Positions 54,096 through 63,640 of a stretch of DNA of 64,000 nucleotides are shown here, piece by piece (positions within the stretch are counted from its first letter, which is position 1; every line of letters begins with the position of its first letter). The DNA comes from an uncultured Saprospiraceae bacterium. Lineage in GTDB: Bacteria > Bacteroidota > Bacteroidia > Chitinophagales > Saprospiraceae. The notes under the pieces were generated by a model. That model was not told where the DNA came from and did no database searches. It worked only from the letters and a program-made list of their open reading frames with translations. The translations under genes and the position numbers were made by a program. The stretch lies in the NCBI GenBank assembly GCA_937921595.1, contig CAKZTD010000128.1, forward strand, positions 19,169-83,168, in the 5' to 3' direction.

Positions 54096-54652
54096 TGCTT
54101 TAATTGAATAATTATGAAGGGTAAATCTAAAATACATCTAGTGATCCACTTTTTCTAGAAGGGAGTAGACTAAAAAAAACAAATCACCAGATGAACGGTT
54201 CATAGCTTTAAAAGCCTTTAATTATTCTAAGTGACGGAACAAAATTATTGATAAGTTATTTTGACATTCTGAAAATTTCATAAATAATTGACTAAAAGGA
54301 GATCGTGTTGAAAATTTTGGGATGTCTTAAAAAAAATAGCTTATTGATAATTCCATCCAATAACTTATAAAACAAAAGGGAGTGATTTTTTTTAAAATTT
54401 TTAATGACGGAATGTGTCGGACAGAGTGGAGAAAAGAATAAATAAGGCGAAGTATTGCCTTTCAAAGGGGTAAAGGTTCTCATTCGTTAAGTTTTAAGAT
54501 TCAGTGAATTGTCAACAAAAAGCTAACGAATTTATTTTTATAAAAATTGGACAAGAGGTAGGGTAAATAGGATAAATGCAAAGTAGTTTACATTCTTTGG
54601 CAAGCTCAGAATGATACTTTGTAAGCTAGAGATAGACAAATACTTGATGCAT
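54096..54652. other. Intergenic region between the lipoprotein array and TPR gene
   Basis: About 557 bases. It carries the 16-mer AAGTGACGGAACAAAA (54229-54244), seen also at 1370-1385. A perfect hairpin GACAAATA / TATTTGTC (54635-54661) straddles the stop codon of the TPR gene. The only ORF here (63 codons, minus strand) has no recognisable features. Confidence 0.5.
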
Positions 54653-56947
54653 TTATTTGTCAAATTCCAACATCAATGCCTTGGCTTTATTTGCAGGCGT
54701 GTAATTGTCATCTGCATCTTTCCAGACCTCAATAGCCTTTTGTAAAGTAGATTTCGCTAAATCCATTTTATTCATTCCTTGGTAGGTCTTTGATAGATCC
54801 ACGAGAACGGATGCTTCATATGGATACTGTGAAAGAAACTTTTTGAGATAGGTTTCAGCTTTGGTATATTCTTTATTGAGCAGGTATAACTCTCCGATAA
54901 CGGAATTTAGGCCACTGTCTATTTTAGAGGTTTTTTGTGCAGCCAATATTTCCTCAAGTGCTTTCTCGTAATTGCCATAAACTTTTTGAGCAAAGGCATT
55001 GACAATCGCAGACTGTACACCTGTTTGGTATTTTAGTAGTTCATCACCACACTCAGATAATGCTGTTTTAAGATTGATTGGATCTTCACTGAAAATATAA
55101 TAATTCCCCTTGACCATGCATTCGTAATTACCTGGAAATCCTTTGACTTGAGATGCAAGATCCAATAGTTCTTCTAGTACTCCAGTCCGGCCTTCTTGAT
55201 GAATCATAGCAACCAGATTATGAGGTGCTAATAATTCGGCACGATGTGGATAGTTTGGGTTTATCTTTTTCGCTTTTTCCCAGCGTTCTTCCAATGCTTC
55301 AAAATATTGCTTAATCTGACCTTTATTGAGTAGAATTATTTCCTTGGCTTGAAGAATATAAATGGAATCCATGTACTGTTTTTCTTGAACCAATGCTTCA
55401 TCAAGAAGTTCTAATTGCTTTTCAAAATTTCCTTTCTTACCTTGAATCTCAGCCAGCTTTTTAATGACATCCGCATTGGTCGCATCCAACACATTCATTT
55501 GTTCAAAATGTTTTTGCGCTTTATCAAACTCACCTTTGGCCATGTAAATATTTCCTTTGCCAATTATTTCTGATTTTTTATGTGGAAACTCTTTTTCAAA
55601 ACGATCATAATAAGCTTCTGCTTGATCGAAATTACCTTGGGTGTTTTCAAGATCAGCAAGTGTCAAAAGTACATTTCCACTGTGCCCTTTGGCAAGTGCT
55701 TTTTCTGCGGTAAGCTTAGATTTATCCGTTTCATTGATACCTTTGTACATACCAATTAAAAGACCATAGGGTTTAAAATCCATAGGATGTAACTCCGACC
55801 ACATCTCTAAGAGTGCAATGGATTTTACAGGATTTTCAAGTCTAAGATTGCTGTACTTTATCATAAATTGCATCCTTTCGGATAAGGCATCCGACAAAGA
55901 CAGTGCTTTCTTTGCTGCTGCTTTACTTTTTATGCCTTCATTATTATTTCGATACAATGCTCCCAATGTATTATAAGCCACTGCAAACCTTGGGTCTGTT
56001 TCAACCGCCTGCTCCATTTTCTGAATGCCTCCTTGCACATTTTTTTCAAAGTAGGCTTTTTGAATTCCTTCAATGAAAGTTTTAAAAGCATCCATAGAAC
56101 TGGTATATAAATTGGAAACTGGAAGATCAACAAAATTTTCGGAGATTTCGTTTTCGACATAAACCTCCTTTCTGAAGTCTTCTGTGATTTGATCAATAAT
56201 ATCAAAAGGATCTTTGTTCTCGTATGATTTTACATAATGCTCAGAACCATTTTTAGTGGTCATTAGTTTAGTCGTTACTTTATATACTTCCCCATCTTTT
56301 TCGATGGTTCCATTTAAAAAATAATCAGTGTAATTGTCCAATGCCATTTTTCTTTGGATAGAAAGGGGAGGGGAATCTCCAAGACTAACCTCATATTCCG
56401 CATATTCATCGTATAATTCATTTGGACTTATTGCAATGACTCGACTGTCTTGTTCCAGGTCAGCATCCAATACTAATGGTAAGCCAAAAGATAAAAGCTC
56501 CGAATCTGTATCATCACTAATATTTTTCCAGGGGATTAATACAATTCGCTTCGTAGTAGAAGCATTAGGAACGAATCGCTCTTGTACTTCCCCATCTTCT
56601 GTTGTGATTGATACTTTCGATCCAGTCTCAACTGCATCTCCGGAACCCATCCCAAAGAAGGCCAATATTAAAGCAACCACAATATTTGCAGGAATGATAA
56701 AGCGTTCTGTTTTAGTCAGTTTGCCTTTGTTTTTTCCTCGATGATAGCTAAATAAAAATACAGCAGGAAGCATGACTAAAGCAAAGATGAGAATAAAATC
56801 CGGCCAGCCTTTCGCCCAAGTATAACGACTTTCCAGAAAAGCAGAAACTTGGATAATACCCCAGGCTCCAATGACGTAAGGTACGATCGATTTAATAAAT
56901 CTGTTTTCCCAAATAGTTTGAATGAATGATTTCTCCTCAGTTGTCAT
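54653..56947 (-). CDS. Membrane TolB-like/TPR protein
   Basis: 764 aa. Three hydrophobic segments near the N-terminus (about 19-38, 47-66 and 82-102) are followed by a TolB/FlgO-like domain (about 130-265: RIVLIPWKNISDDTDSELLSFGL) and about ten TPR units (about 300-760). This layout is the C-terminal part of many Bacteroidota adenylate cyclases and Ser/Thr kinases, but here no kinase or cyclase domain precedes it. It probably works as a membrane scaffold or sensor that assembles with other proteins. The partner is not clear; a leucine-rich-repeat gene lies upstream on the same strand. Confidence 0.82.
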   Translation of the reverse strand: MTTEEKSFIQTIWENRFIKSIVPYVIGAWGIIQVSAFLESRYTWAKGWPDFILIFALVMLPAVFLFSYHRGKNKGKLTKTERFIIPANIVVALILAFFGMGSGDAVETGSKVSITTEDGEVQERFVPNASTTKRIVLIPWKNISDDTDSELLSFGLPLVLDADLEQDSRVIAISPNELYDEYAEYEVSLGDSPPLSIQRKMALDNYTDYFLNGTIEKDGEVYKVTTKLMTTKNGSEHYVKSYENKDPFDIIDQITEDFRKEVYVENEISENFVDLPVSNLYTSSMDAFKTFIEGIQKAYFEKNVQGGIQKMEQAVETDPRFAVAYNTLGALYRNNNEGIKSKAAAKKALSLSDALSERMQFMIKYSNLRLENPVKSIALLEMWSELHPMDFKPYGLLIGMYKGINETDKSKLTAEKALAKGHSGNVLLTLADLENTQGNFDQAEAYYDRFEKEFPHKKSEIIGKGNIYMAKGEFDKAQKHFEQMNVLDATNADVIKKLAEIQGKKGNFEKQLELLDEALVQEKQYMDSIYILQAKEIILLNKGQIKQYFEALEERWEKAKKINPNYPHRAELLAPHNLVAMIHQEGRTGVLEELLDLASQVKGFPGNYECMVKGNYYIFSEDPINLKTALSECGDELLKYQTGVQSAIVNAFAQKVYGNYEKALEEILAAQKTSKIDSGLNSVIGELYLLNKEYTKAETYLKKFLSQYPYEASVLVDLSKTYQGMNKMDLAKSTLQKAIEVWKDADDNYTPANKAKALMLEFDK

Positions 56948-57029
56948 ATGCTTTATTTGTTGTCTGGTGTTAAGAGCTTGCTTAAACTCGCTTGCTCCGC
57001 GAACGGGCAGGTTTCACACTACCGACGCC

Positions 57030-57112
57030 AAATTTTATTTTATACTTTGGTACTCATTAGTCATATAGCTATGGCTATGTTCCTTCTTTTCGCTTTGTCT
57101 AAAATAAAATTT
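57030..57112. repeat. GTAGC..GCTAC dyad element, copy 2
   Basis: The ends AAATTTTATTTTA (57030-57042) and TAAAATAAAATTT (57100-57112) are perfect inverted repeats. The core is CATATAGCTATGGCTATG. The reverse complement shows AGACAAAGC, core and CAAAGTATAAAA in the same order as the copy at 45437-45516. Confidence 0.75.
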
Positions 57113-57275
57113 GTCTGTCATCGTCTCAAAAGTGATACTTAAACAAACTCTAAGTGTTTATAGCGTTAAAATTAATGTTTATTAGGGGAAAATCAAATTG
57201 GTTTGGAGGTTTGTTCTAGGAATGTTCCCTTTCTGAAGTTGTTCAAGAATGTGTTCTGAGGTTAGTTGTAAGTGC

Positions 57276-57360
57276 TTGATTTATAGTACGAAACTCATTT
57301 TAATTTTCGTAGCCGTAGCTACGTAAATTAAAATAGCTGAAGTAATTAGGAATTAATGAC
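57276..57360. repeat. GTAGC..GCTAC dyad element, copy 3 (degenerate)
   Basis: A hairpin core: ATTTTAATTT (57297-57306) and CGTAGC (57308-57313) pair perfectly with GCTACG (57318-57323) and AAATTAAAAT (57325-57334). The outer parts (GATTTATAGTACGAA and GAAGTAATTAGGAATTAAT) resemble the ends of copy 1. Confidence 0.65.
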
Positions 57361-57397
57361 TTGCAAATAATCCATCAATTCATTTTGAACAACTTCT

Positions 57398-57877
57398 CTA
57401 ATAGACTACTAAAACTTGCGCATTTGCAGTACTAAATTTTTTAAATTCTAATTTAAGTTTTTTTGAAAAATTATTTCCTTCCATGCATATCATTCGAAGG
57501 TTAGAAGAAGTTCTCATCCAATTTAGGATTTCAATTCCTCCAATATCACTAATTCCACAATCGACTAAACCAATTTCGGAAGTAGATGAAGGTAGATTTT
57601 CAACTAAAGCAATTGCTCCTGAATCACCCAAAAGATGATTGTAACTAAAACTAATAGATTTGATAGGATGCTTGTTATGTTTCCCTTCTTGCCTAAGGCA
57701 ACTTACTATGAGTTTTATATTTGGCGAGCTTAAGTCTAGGTTTCGAAAATTCAATGTGCTTGTTGAAGGTGATTCGCTCTCAAGTATTTCGGCTTTTTCT
57801 AAACATTTTTTACTACCTATTCTACGTAAGATTTTTACTATTTCGATTTGAATACTTTTATTATTTGTCAAGTTCAT
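57398..57877 (-). CDS. Small leucine-rich-repeat protein, ribonuclease-inhibitor type
   Basis: 159 aa, with no signal peptide or membrane segment, so probably cytosolic. The central part shows three or four RI-type LRR units: LNFRNLDLSSPNIKLIVSCL, IKSISFSYNHLLGDSGAIALVENL, SEIGLVDCGISDIGGIEILNWM and LRMICMEGNNFS. Such units form short curved binding surfaces. It is shorter than most RI-type proteins and could be a decayed or minimal form. The dyad repeats and the TPR gene lie downstream. A protein-binding role is inferred. Confidence 0.7.
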   Translation of the reverse strand: MNLTNNKSIQIEIVKILRRIGSKKCLEKAEILESESPSTSTLNFRNLDLSSPNIKLIVSCLRQEGKHNKHPIKSISFSYNHLLGDSGAIALVENLPSSTSEIGLVDCGISDIGGIEILNWMRTSSNLRMICMEGNNFSKKLKLEFKKFSTANAQVLVVY

Positions 57878-57971
57878 TTTGGTTTAATTCCAAATAATAC
57901 TTGTTCGTTTTTGATTATCAATGTTTATTATTTTTAATTAAACGAGAGGTTTTAAATCGGATTAAAAAGTG

Positions 57972-58018
57972 ATGCTAGAGAGATTGAATGTTGAATAATA
58001 TTCAATCTCTCTAGCATT
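57972..58018 (-). terminator. Terminator of the sortilin-type gene
   Basis: ATGCTAGAGAGATTGAA pairs perfectly (17 bp) with TTCAATCTCTCTAGCAT around an 11- to 12-base loop. On the minus strand a run of five T follows. Confidence 0.92.
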
Positions 58019-58034
58019 ATTATTGGCAGCCTGT

Positions 58035-61000
58035 TCAATCCTTTGGAATAATTAAGGCCGGCATATTTCTAGTTTTATAAGCTTCATTAAAACCTCCAAT
58101 TTCTTTTGTTATAATGTCGTTCATTTCACCTTTTCTACTTTCCCAGATATCTAACAACTCTTTAAGACGATCCTGTACACCTTGCGTAGGTTTTGGAATA
58201 TGAGAATCAATTGCACTTCTCAATTGAAACAATTCTGCATTCAGTTGGTTTCTAAAATTGATTACATCCTGAAAAGTCTCTTGCTTAGGTTGGATCAATT
58301 GCTCCTCCCAATTCGTGATGTTTTCAAGAGCCGTTTCTCCAATTGTCACCAATTCTTCTTTATCTGGCATTTCCCTTAAAAGAGCAAGACGATTGTTCAA
58401 TTGTTTTTTTACAGAACGAAATCGATTGACCGATTGGTGAACATCCTTGACGGTAGATTCTATTTGTAATAACAAGGTTTGCTGAGCTCTATAATCTTCT
58501 TTGCTTGCCTTTAATCTTGGGTCTGCTAAAAGTGAAGCCTTTGCTTCTACGGTATCTGTTTTAGTATAAAGTCGAAGGGTATAATTGCCAGGAGGAGAAA
58601 GGTGTCCTCTATAATCACCCATTACAAAAATCTTCTCAACAGCAGGTAAAGCATCTCGTCTCAAATCCCAAGCAAAGCGATTGAATCCAGGAACTGCAGG
58701 AATAGTCTGAGGAGGAGAAGGACCTCCTTCCCATTTTTTAAAACCTTCTGGTTTTTGATTAGTGATCGTCCGAATGACGGAACCTTTCCCATCTAAAATT
58801 TCTAAAGTCAAGGTCGAAGAATCCGCCCATTCTGTTGGAAGGTAATAATCGAAGGTGATTCCATTTTTAGGATTCTGTCCCGCTCCTTTCGCTTTTGGAC
58901 TGGCACCTGTTGTAAAACGATGAGTAGCTTTTGGCTTGAAAATTTTAATCTTACTTTTATCTACCTGATCACCTGATTGTTGTAAAATACCAAGGTCATC
59001 TAAAATCCAAAAGGCACGACCTGATGTCGCAACAATCAAATCATTATCTGCTATTGTCAAATCTGTAATTGGACAGATTGGAAGATTATTTTGAAAGGAT
59101 TCCCATTTTTGACCATTATTAAAACTAATAAAAAGCCCACCTTCTGTGCCTGCATACAATAAGCCTTTTCTTACCGGATCTTCTCTGACTACTCTAACAA
59201 AATTATTACTGTCAAAACCATTAGTGATGCTTTTCCAAGACTTTCCAAAATCATTGGTCATATAAGCCATTGGCCGTAAGTCATTAAATTTATATCGAGT
59301 TACGGCAAGGTAAGCGGTTCCAGGATCGTGAGGGGAAACTTCGATGGCATTGATTAAGGATTCAGCCAAACCTTTTGGTGTAACATTCATCCAGTTTTTG
59401 CCTTCATCTTTGGTCAGGTGAACTAAGCCATCATCTGATCCAATCCAAATTGTTCCAGCCTGATGAGGAGAAGGAGCGATGTAAGTGATCGTATTATAAA
59501 CTTCACCTCCAGCAGCTTCATTGGTATATGGAACACCACCGTCGGTATGCTTTGAAGCATCGTTTCGAGTAAGGTCATCACTGATCTCTGTCCAGCTGTA
59601 ACCTTCATCATCTGATCTCAAAAGTTTGTTTCCACCATGATATAAAATTGAAGGATCTTGAACAGATGATGCCAATGGACCATTCCAATTAAAACGATAT
59701 TTCATGTCAATAGGATTCGTTCCAAGATTCAATTGAGGGTAAGCCATGATCTCTTTTATTTCCTTGTTGTCGGAATCGTAAGAATCAATAAACCCCTGAA
59801 TACTTGTTCCGTAAATCATCTTTGGATCTTTTGGATCGAAAGCTAAAAATGCAGATTCTCCTCCTGATACTGGAAACCAATCATGATCTCCGATACTTCC
59901 TCCTCGAGTTTTGCTTGCAATTGAAACCGTAGAATTATCTTGTTGTCCACCATAAATTCTATAAGGAAATTGTTGATCAGCTATGACACGATAAAACTGA
60001 GCAGTTGGTTGATTATTTTGAGAAGACCATGATGTTCCACCATTAAAAGTTACGCATGCACCACCATCATTTCCCAAGATCATATTGCTTGGATTATTGG
60101 CATTGATCCAAAGGTCATGTTGGTCGGTATGAGGGTTTGGAATTCTTTGAAAAGATTTTCCACCATCGATAGATTTTAAAACAGGAGCATTTAAAACATA
60201 AACAATATCTGCATTTACTGGATCAGCAAAAATTTCAATATAATACCACGCTCTCGCAACAGTCACTCTCTGACTGTTGGTTTGTTTCCAAGACATTCCG
60301 CCATCATCCGAACGAAAGACACCGCCTTTCTCTGCTTCGATATTTGCATAAACTCGATTGGGATTTGCAGGAGAAACATCTACCGCAACTTTTCCCATTT
60401 GTTCTGGTAATCCTTTTTGTAAAGGCTCCCAATTGTCACCGCCATCTACCGTTTTCCAAATTCCAGAATGCTCTCCTCCGCTTCTTACTTTCCAAGGAGA
60501 TCGTTGATGATCCCAAATTCCCGCATATAAAATTCTAGGATTACTTGCATCCATGCTTAGATCAGAAATCCCGGCATTTTCTGCGACAAAGAGTACCTGT
60601 TTCCAGGTTTTTCCACCATCAAGGGTTTTATAAACTCCTCGATCTTTGCTTGGACCCCAAAGTGCTCCTTGCACACCGACATAAACGATGTCTGGATTTT
60701 CGGGATGAATTTCGATAGAAGAAATATGCATAGATTTTTCGAGACCAAGATGAGTCCATGTCTTTCCGGCATCCATAGATTTATAAACACCATCACCATG
60801 TGAAGTCATGACACCTCGTACCGCATGTTCGCCCATTCCAACATAGATGATGTTTTTATCACTGGGAGCAATGGCTAGTTCACCTACTGATCCTGTTTTT
60901 AAAAAACCATCGGAAATATTATTCCAGGTAATTCCAGCATCTGAGGTTTTGAAAATTCCTCCACCAACACCTCCAAAATAATAAGTCATTGGATCACCCG

Positions 61001-61187
61001 GGACTCCAGTAACAGCATTGGTTCTACCACCACGAAAAGGGCCGATGTTTCGAAAGGTTAGTGAATTAAAAGAATGATCATCCTGAATTTCTATTTTTGA
61101 TTTAGCGTTTTTTTTCTTCTTTTGAGCAAAGGAAGAGCTCGCAATTAAGCAAAGCAATGCGATAAGTAAAAGGTGTTGTTTTCTCAT
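58035..61187 (-). CDS. Secreted VPS10/sortilin-like BNR-repeat protein
   Basis: 1050 aa with a signal peptide ending near SSFAQ and a basic KKKKNAK stretch after it. Many BNR/Asp-box units (SDAGITWNN, SMDAGKTWTH, TLDGGKTWKQ, TVDGGDNWEP, SDDGGMSWKQ, SIDGGKSFQR) form one or two large beta-propellers over about residues 40-720. A C-terminal helical part (about 880-1040) has long amphipathic stretches. No T9SS sorting domain is present, so it is likely periplasmic or exported another way. Sialidase-like annotation is common for this family, but the substrate is unknown. A NIPSNAP gene lies upstream with a palindrome in the gap. Confidence 0.88.
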   Translation of the reverse strand: MRKQHLLLIALLCLIASSSFAQKKKKNAKSKIEIQDDHSFNSLTFRNIGPFRGGRTNAVTGVPGDPMTYYFGGVGGGIFKTSDAGITWNNISDGFLKTGSVGELAIAPSDKNIIYVGMGEHAVRGVMTSHGDGVYKSMDAGKTWTHLGLEKSMHISSIEIHPENPDIVYVGVQGALWGPSKDRGVYKTLDGGKTWKQVLFVAENAGISDLSMDASNPRILYAGIWDHQRSPWKVRSGGEHSGIWKTVDGGDNWEPLQKGLPEQMGKVAVDVSPANPNRVYANIEAEKGGVFRSDDGGMSWKQTNSQRVTVARAWYYIEIFADPVNADIVYVLNAPVLKSIDGGKSFQRIPNPHTDQHDLWINANNPSNMILGNDGGACVTFNGGTSWSSQNNQPTAQFYRVIADQQFPYRIYGGQQDNSTVSIASKTRGGSIGDHDWFPVSGGESAFLAFDPKDPKMIYGTSIQGFIDSYDSDNKEIKEIMAYPQLNLGTNPIDMKYRFNWNGPLASSVQDPSILYHGGNKLLRSDDEGYSWTEISDDLTRNDASKHTDGGVPYTNEAAGGEVYNTITYIAPSPHQAGTIWIGSDDGLVHLTKDEGKNWMNVTPKGLAESLINAIEVSPHDPGTAYLAVTRYKFNDLRPMAYMTNDFGKSWKSITNGFDSNNFVRVVREDPVRKGLLYAGTEGGLFISFNNGQKWESFQNNLPICPITDLTIADNDLIVATSGRAFWILDDLGILQQSGDQVDKSKIKIFKPKATHRFTTGASPKAKGAGQNPKNGITFDYYLPTEWADSSTLTLEILDGKGSVIRTITNQKPEGFKKWEGGPSPPQTIPAVPGFNRFAWDLRRDALPAVEKIFVMGDYRGHLSPPGNYTLRLYTKTDTVEAKASLLADPRLKASKEDYRAQQTLLLQIESTVKDVHQSVNRFRSVKKQLNNRLALLREMPDKEELVTIGETALENITNWEEQLIQPKQETFQDVINFRNQLNAELFQLRSAIDSHIPKPTQGVQDRLKELLDIWESRKGEMNDIITKEIGGFNEAYKTRNMPALIIPKD

Positions 61188-61252
61188 GTTGGCTATTTTC
61201 TAACAAGTTAATACAAATTTTTAAAAAGGAGAAGATTGGAGAGGTGAGTATT

Positions 61253-61310
61253 AAGCGATTGCTACGCTTATGAGGTCGCAGAATTTTGACGACTTCATAA
61301 GAGTAGCGAT
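61253..61310. repeat. Long imperfect palindrome in a leader region
   Basis: GCGATTGCTACGCTTATGAG..GTCG (61255-61278) pairs with CGACTTCATAAGAGTAGCG (61290-61308) around an 11-base loop, with two mismatches in the inner 19 bp. No T-run follows, so it is not a simple terminator. Confidence 0.7.
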
Positions 61311-61331
61311 CATATGGCCGGAGACTGATTA

Positions 61332-62096
61332 CTAAATTGGTGTCAAAAAAGTTTTTCGAATATTAGAAAGATTGTTCGCATATTCAGGTTTGACTTTCAT
61401 GGCGTTCCATTCTGGATGATCAATAAATTTTTTCCAGTTGGCATCACGTTCCGCCATGTCTTTGAAATTAAGCATGTAAACCAATGAAGGCCGATGAGGG
61501 CCAGCGATCATATCGCCAAAAAAAACTGGATACAGATTTACTCGATGAAACAAATCAATCTCTTCAGAATTAAACATTTTAATTTTTCTTCTCACCGCAT
61601 CTTCATTGTAACCTTCATAAGTTCTGAGCTCGAAAAGTCCAGCATCTTTTATGGGATCCAACATCTTTGGTAAACCATCGAATGCGAGTAGGAGAGAAGA
61701 GGTGTAGCGACTAAAAATAGGTTGGTCAGCCGGAGCATTATTATATTCTGATGCAGCTTTTACATAAGTTTCGTTTGAGTTTAAATTTTGAGCATTGAGA
61801 TAAATCGTAGGATTTGGATAGCTAATCAATACCCATATTTTTTTTGGCTCAGGACTTCCTAATTCATCAAAAAGCATGAAATGATTTACACCTAATCTTT
61901 CCATTGCAGGTTGAAGTGCATTTTTTAAATAGTCTTTAAGTAGTTTTTGATTGCCTCTGAATTTGATCTCATAGGTTCGGAGTTCGTATAGTTCTTTTTG
62001 AGCAGTATCTTTTGAATCACCGGTATCACCGGCAGCATAAGATAATGGAATTGCAGAAGCTGCTAGTGTAGATGCGATGAATTTTCGTCTTTTCAT
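61332..62096 (-). CDS. Secreted NIPSNAP family protein
   Basis: 254 aa. The N-terminus MKRRKFIASTLAASAIPLSYAAG looks like a Tat-type signal (twin Arg followed by a hydrophobic stretch). Two NIPSNAP (dimeric alpha-beta barrel) domains follow, each starting with ELRTYE (about residues 38 and 149); the second ends in FIDHPEWNAMKVKPEY. The function of bacterial NIPSNAP proteins is not known. It lies just upstream of the BNR-repeat gene on the same strand, with an imperfect palindrome in the gap. Confidence 0.9.
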   Translation of the reverse strand: MKRRKFIASTLAASAIPLSYAAGDTGDSKDTAQKELYELRTYEIKFRGNQKLLKDYLKNALQPAMERLGVNHFMLFDELGSPEPKKIWVLISYPNPTIYLNAQNLNSNETYVKAASEYNNAPADQPIFSRYTSSLLLAFDGLPKMLDPIKDAGLFELRTYEGYNEDAVRRKIKMFNSEEIDLFHRVNLYPVFFGDMIAGPHRPSLVYMLNFKDMAERDANWKKFIDHPEWNAMKVKPEYANNLSNIRKTFLTPI

Positions 62097-62446
62097 TTTG
62101 TATAAGTTTAGATAATGATAATTCCTTGCTCTAAAATAACATTATATTTTTCATGCTTTTATACATTCCAAAAAAAAAAGACAAAACCACTTCTTCAAAA
62201 CCTTAAATTGAGCTTTTTCGCCATCGAAAATAATATTTGGGCAGGTTCTAAAAGTATCTAATTATAGGCTCTCTAATTATGTCTATATATTTTACCCATA
62301 AGGGTGAAGATTATTTTATAAAAATTGTTGAGTTTGCTTCATCTTATTGAAAGTGGTTTCTGTACCTCACCATACTTATACCTCAAAATTTTGAAAAGTT
62401 AAAATATATTTTCGTAATTTAGTAACACTCCAAAAAAACAAATCAG
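62097..62446. other. Divergent intergenic region
   Basis: About 350 bases between the divergent NIPSNAP and di-haem cytochrome genes. A promoter for the cytochrome gene is seen (62390-62422). Nothing else is recognised. Confidence 0.5.
62390..62422 (+). promoter_or_regulatory. Promoter of the di-haem cytochrome gene
   Basis: TTTG at 62390-62393 and TAATTTAG at 62415-62422 (one mismatch to TAnnTTTG) are 21 bases apart, a fit to the -33/-7 spacing. The ATG follows 25 bases after the box. Confidence 0.55.
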
Positions 62447-63412
62447 ATGAAACGACTACTAAAAATCAGTGGAATTATATTAGGTGTCCTAGTACTTCTT
62501 GCCTTAATTTTTGCAGCATATATTCAGTTTTCTTCTTTCCCAACTTATGAAAATAAAGCTCCTGAACTTATTGTCCAACCGGATAGTTTAAAATTAATTG
62601 AAGGCGAAAAAATTGTAAAAACACTTTGCTCTACTTGTCATTTATCCGGTGACAGAAAGTTAGGTGGAAAGCATATGATTGATGCATCTACTTTTGGTGA
62701 GATACATTCCACTAACATTACTAAGCATCCAAAATATGGAGCACTCTCCAAATATACAGACGGTGAAATAGCTTACCTCATAAGGACAGGTATCAAAAAA
62801 GATGGGACCTATGCTCCACCTTGGATGATAAAACTTCCTCAACTTTCGGATTACGATATGGAATCTATTATTGTTTATCTACGATCGGATGCTGATGAAT
62901 TACAGCCTTCTGATAAAACCAATATTCCTTCAAAGCTCAACTTTCTTTCAAAGATGTTGATCAAAACAGGAGCTTTTGCTCCGATGTCTTATCCTGAGGA
63001 ACCAATTAATAGTCCACCTCCTGGTGATAAAGCAGCTTATGGGAAATACCTGGCAATTGCTAAGTATGATTGCTTTGCTTGTCACTCCGCTGATTTTGCG
63101 AAATGCGATTTTGAGAATCCTGAAAAATCTGTAGGTTTTCTTGGTGGAGGCAATCCTATTCCTGATATGGATGGGAATGTTATTCTTTCTGCAAATCTTA
63201 CTATGGATGAAGAAACTGGATTAGGGAAGTGGTCTGAATCAGAATTTATTCGGGCAGTAAAATCTGGTATTAGACCCAACAAAATTGCAAATAGGTTTCC
63301 GATGCCTCCTTATTCTAGATTAGAAGATGAGGAAATTTCTGCCATTTGGGCTTATTTACAAACAGTACCTAAAATTAATAACCCAAATGACTTTACTCCG
63401 GATAATGATTAG
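62447..63412 (+). CDS. Membrane-anchored di-haem cytochrome c
   Basis: 321 aa. An N-terminal transmembrane anchor (about 7-28) is followed by two cytochrome c domains with CSTCH (residues 61-65) and CFACH (209-213). Methionines such as PPWMIKLPQLSDYD and RFPMPPYSRL could serve as distal ligands. Such tandem domains pass electrons between quinol- or dehydrogenase-type enzymes and terminal acceptors in the periplasm. The partner is unknown; no dehydrogenase is adjacent. It is preceded by a clear promoter. Confidence 0.9.
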   Translation: MKRLLKISGIILGVLVLLALIFAAYIQFSSFPTYENKAPELIVQPDSLKLIEGEKIVKTLCSTCHLSGDRKLGGKHMIDASTFGEIHSTNITKHPKYGALSKYTDGEIAYLIRTGIKKDGTYAPPWMIKLPQLSDYDMESIIVYLRSDADELQPSDKTNIPSKLNFLSKMLIKTGAFAPMSYPEEPINSPPPGDKAAYGKYLAIAKYDCFACHSADFAKCDFENPEKSVGFLGGGNPIPDMDGNVILSANLTMDEETGLGKWSESEFIRAVKSGIRPNKIANRFPMPPYSRLEDEEISAIWAYLQTVPKINNPNDFTPDND

Positions 63413-63439
63413 TATTGTTAAGTCCAAAAATTTTATCGG

Positions 63440-63520
63440 TTTTGATTCAAGAGGGAAACTTGCTTGCTCGACAGACAGGGCTTATTTCAGTCTTAGTTAA
63501 AAAAAGTATTTGAATCAAAG
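63440..63520. repeat. GTAGC-type dyad element, copy 4 (degenerate)
   Basis: Perfect inverted ends TTTGATTCAA (63441-63450) and TTGAATCAAA (63510-63519). The right end AAAGTATTTGAATCAAA resembles AACGAAGTATTAATCAAAAA of copy 1, and the length is the same (about 80 bp). The core has decayed. Confidence 0.45.
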
Positions 63521-63640
63521 GTATACATTGGATGAGTCATTCAAGCGACTTGAGCCAACAAGTAAAGTCTAGTCTATACTGAAAAAGATAGATCTGTTGT
63601 CTAATGAAATAAGAAGACTCGTTTACGGAACGTTAATAAT

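Larger units (their letters stand above)
56948..57397. other. Intergenic region with two dyad repeats
   Basis: About 450 bases upstream of the TPR gene. It is largely made of two GTAGC-type dyad elements (57030-57112 and 57276-57360). The 64-codon ORF that crosses the first repeat is judged spurious. Confidence 0.5.

Noticed and set aside
54292-54483. 63-codon minus-strand ORF in the gap after the lipoprotein array
   Set aside because: It has no recognisable domain or signal and no neighbouring promoter or hairpin.
56948-57142. 64-codon plus-strand ORF
   Set aside because: It runs straight across a dyad repeat element, so its open frame is a by-product of the repeat.
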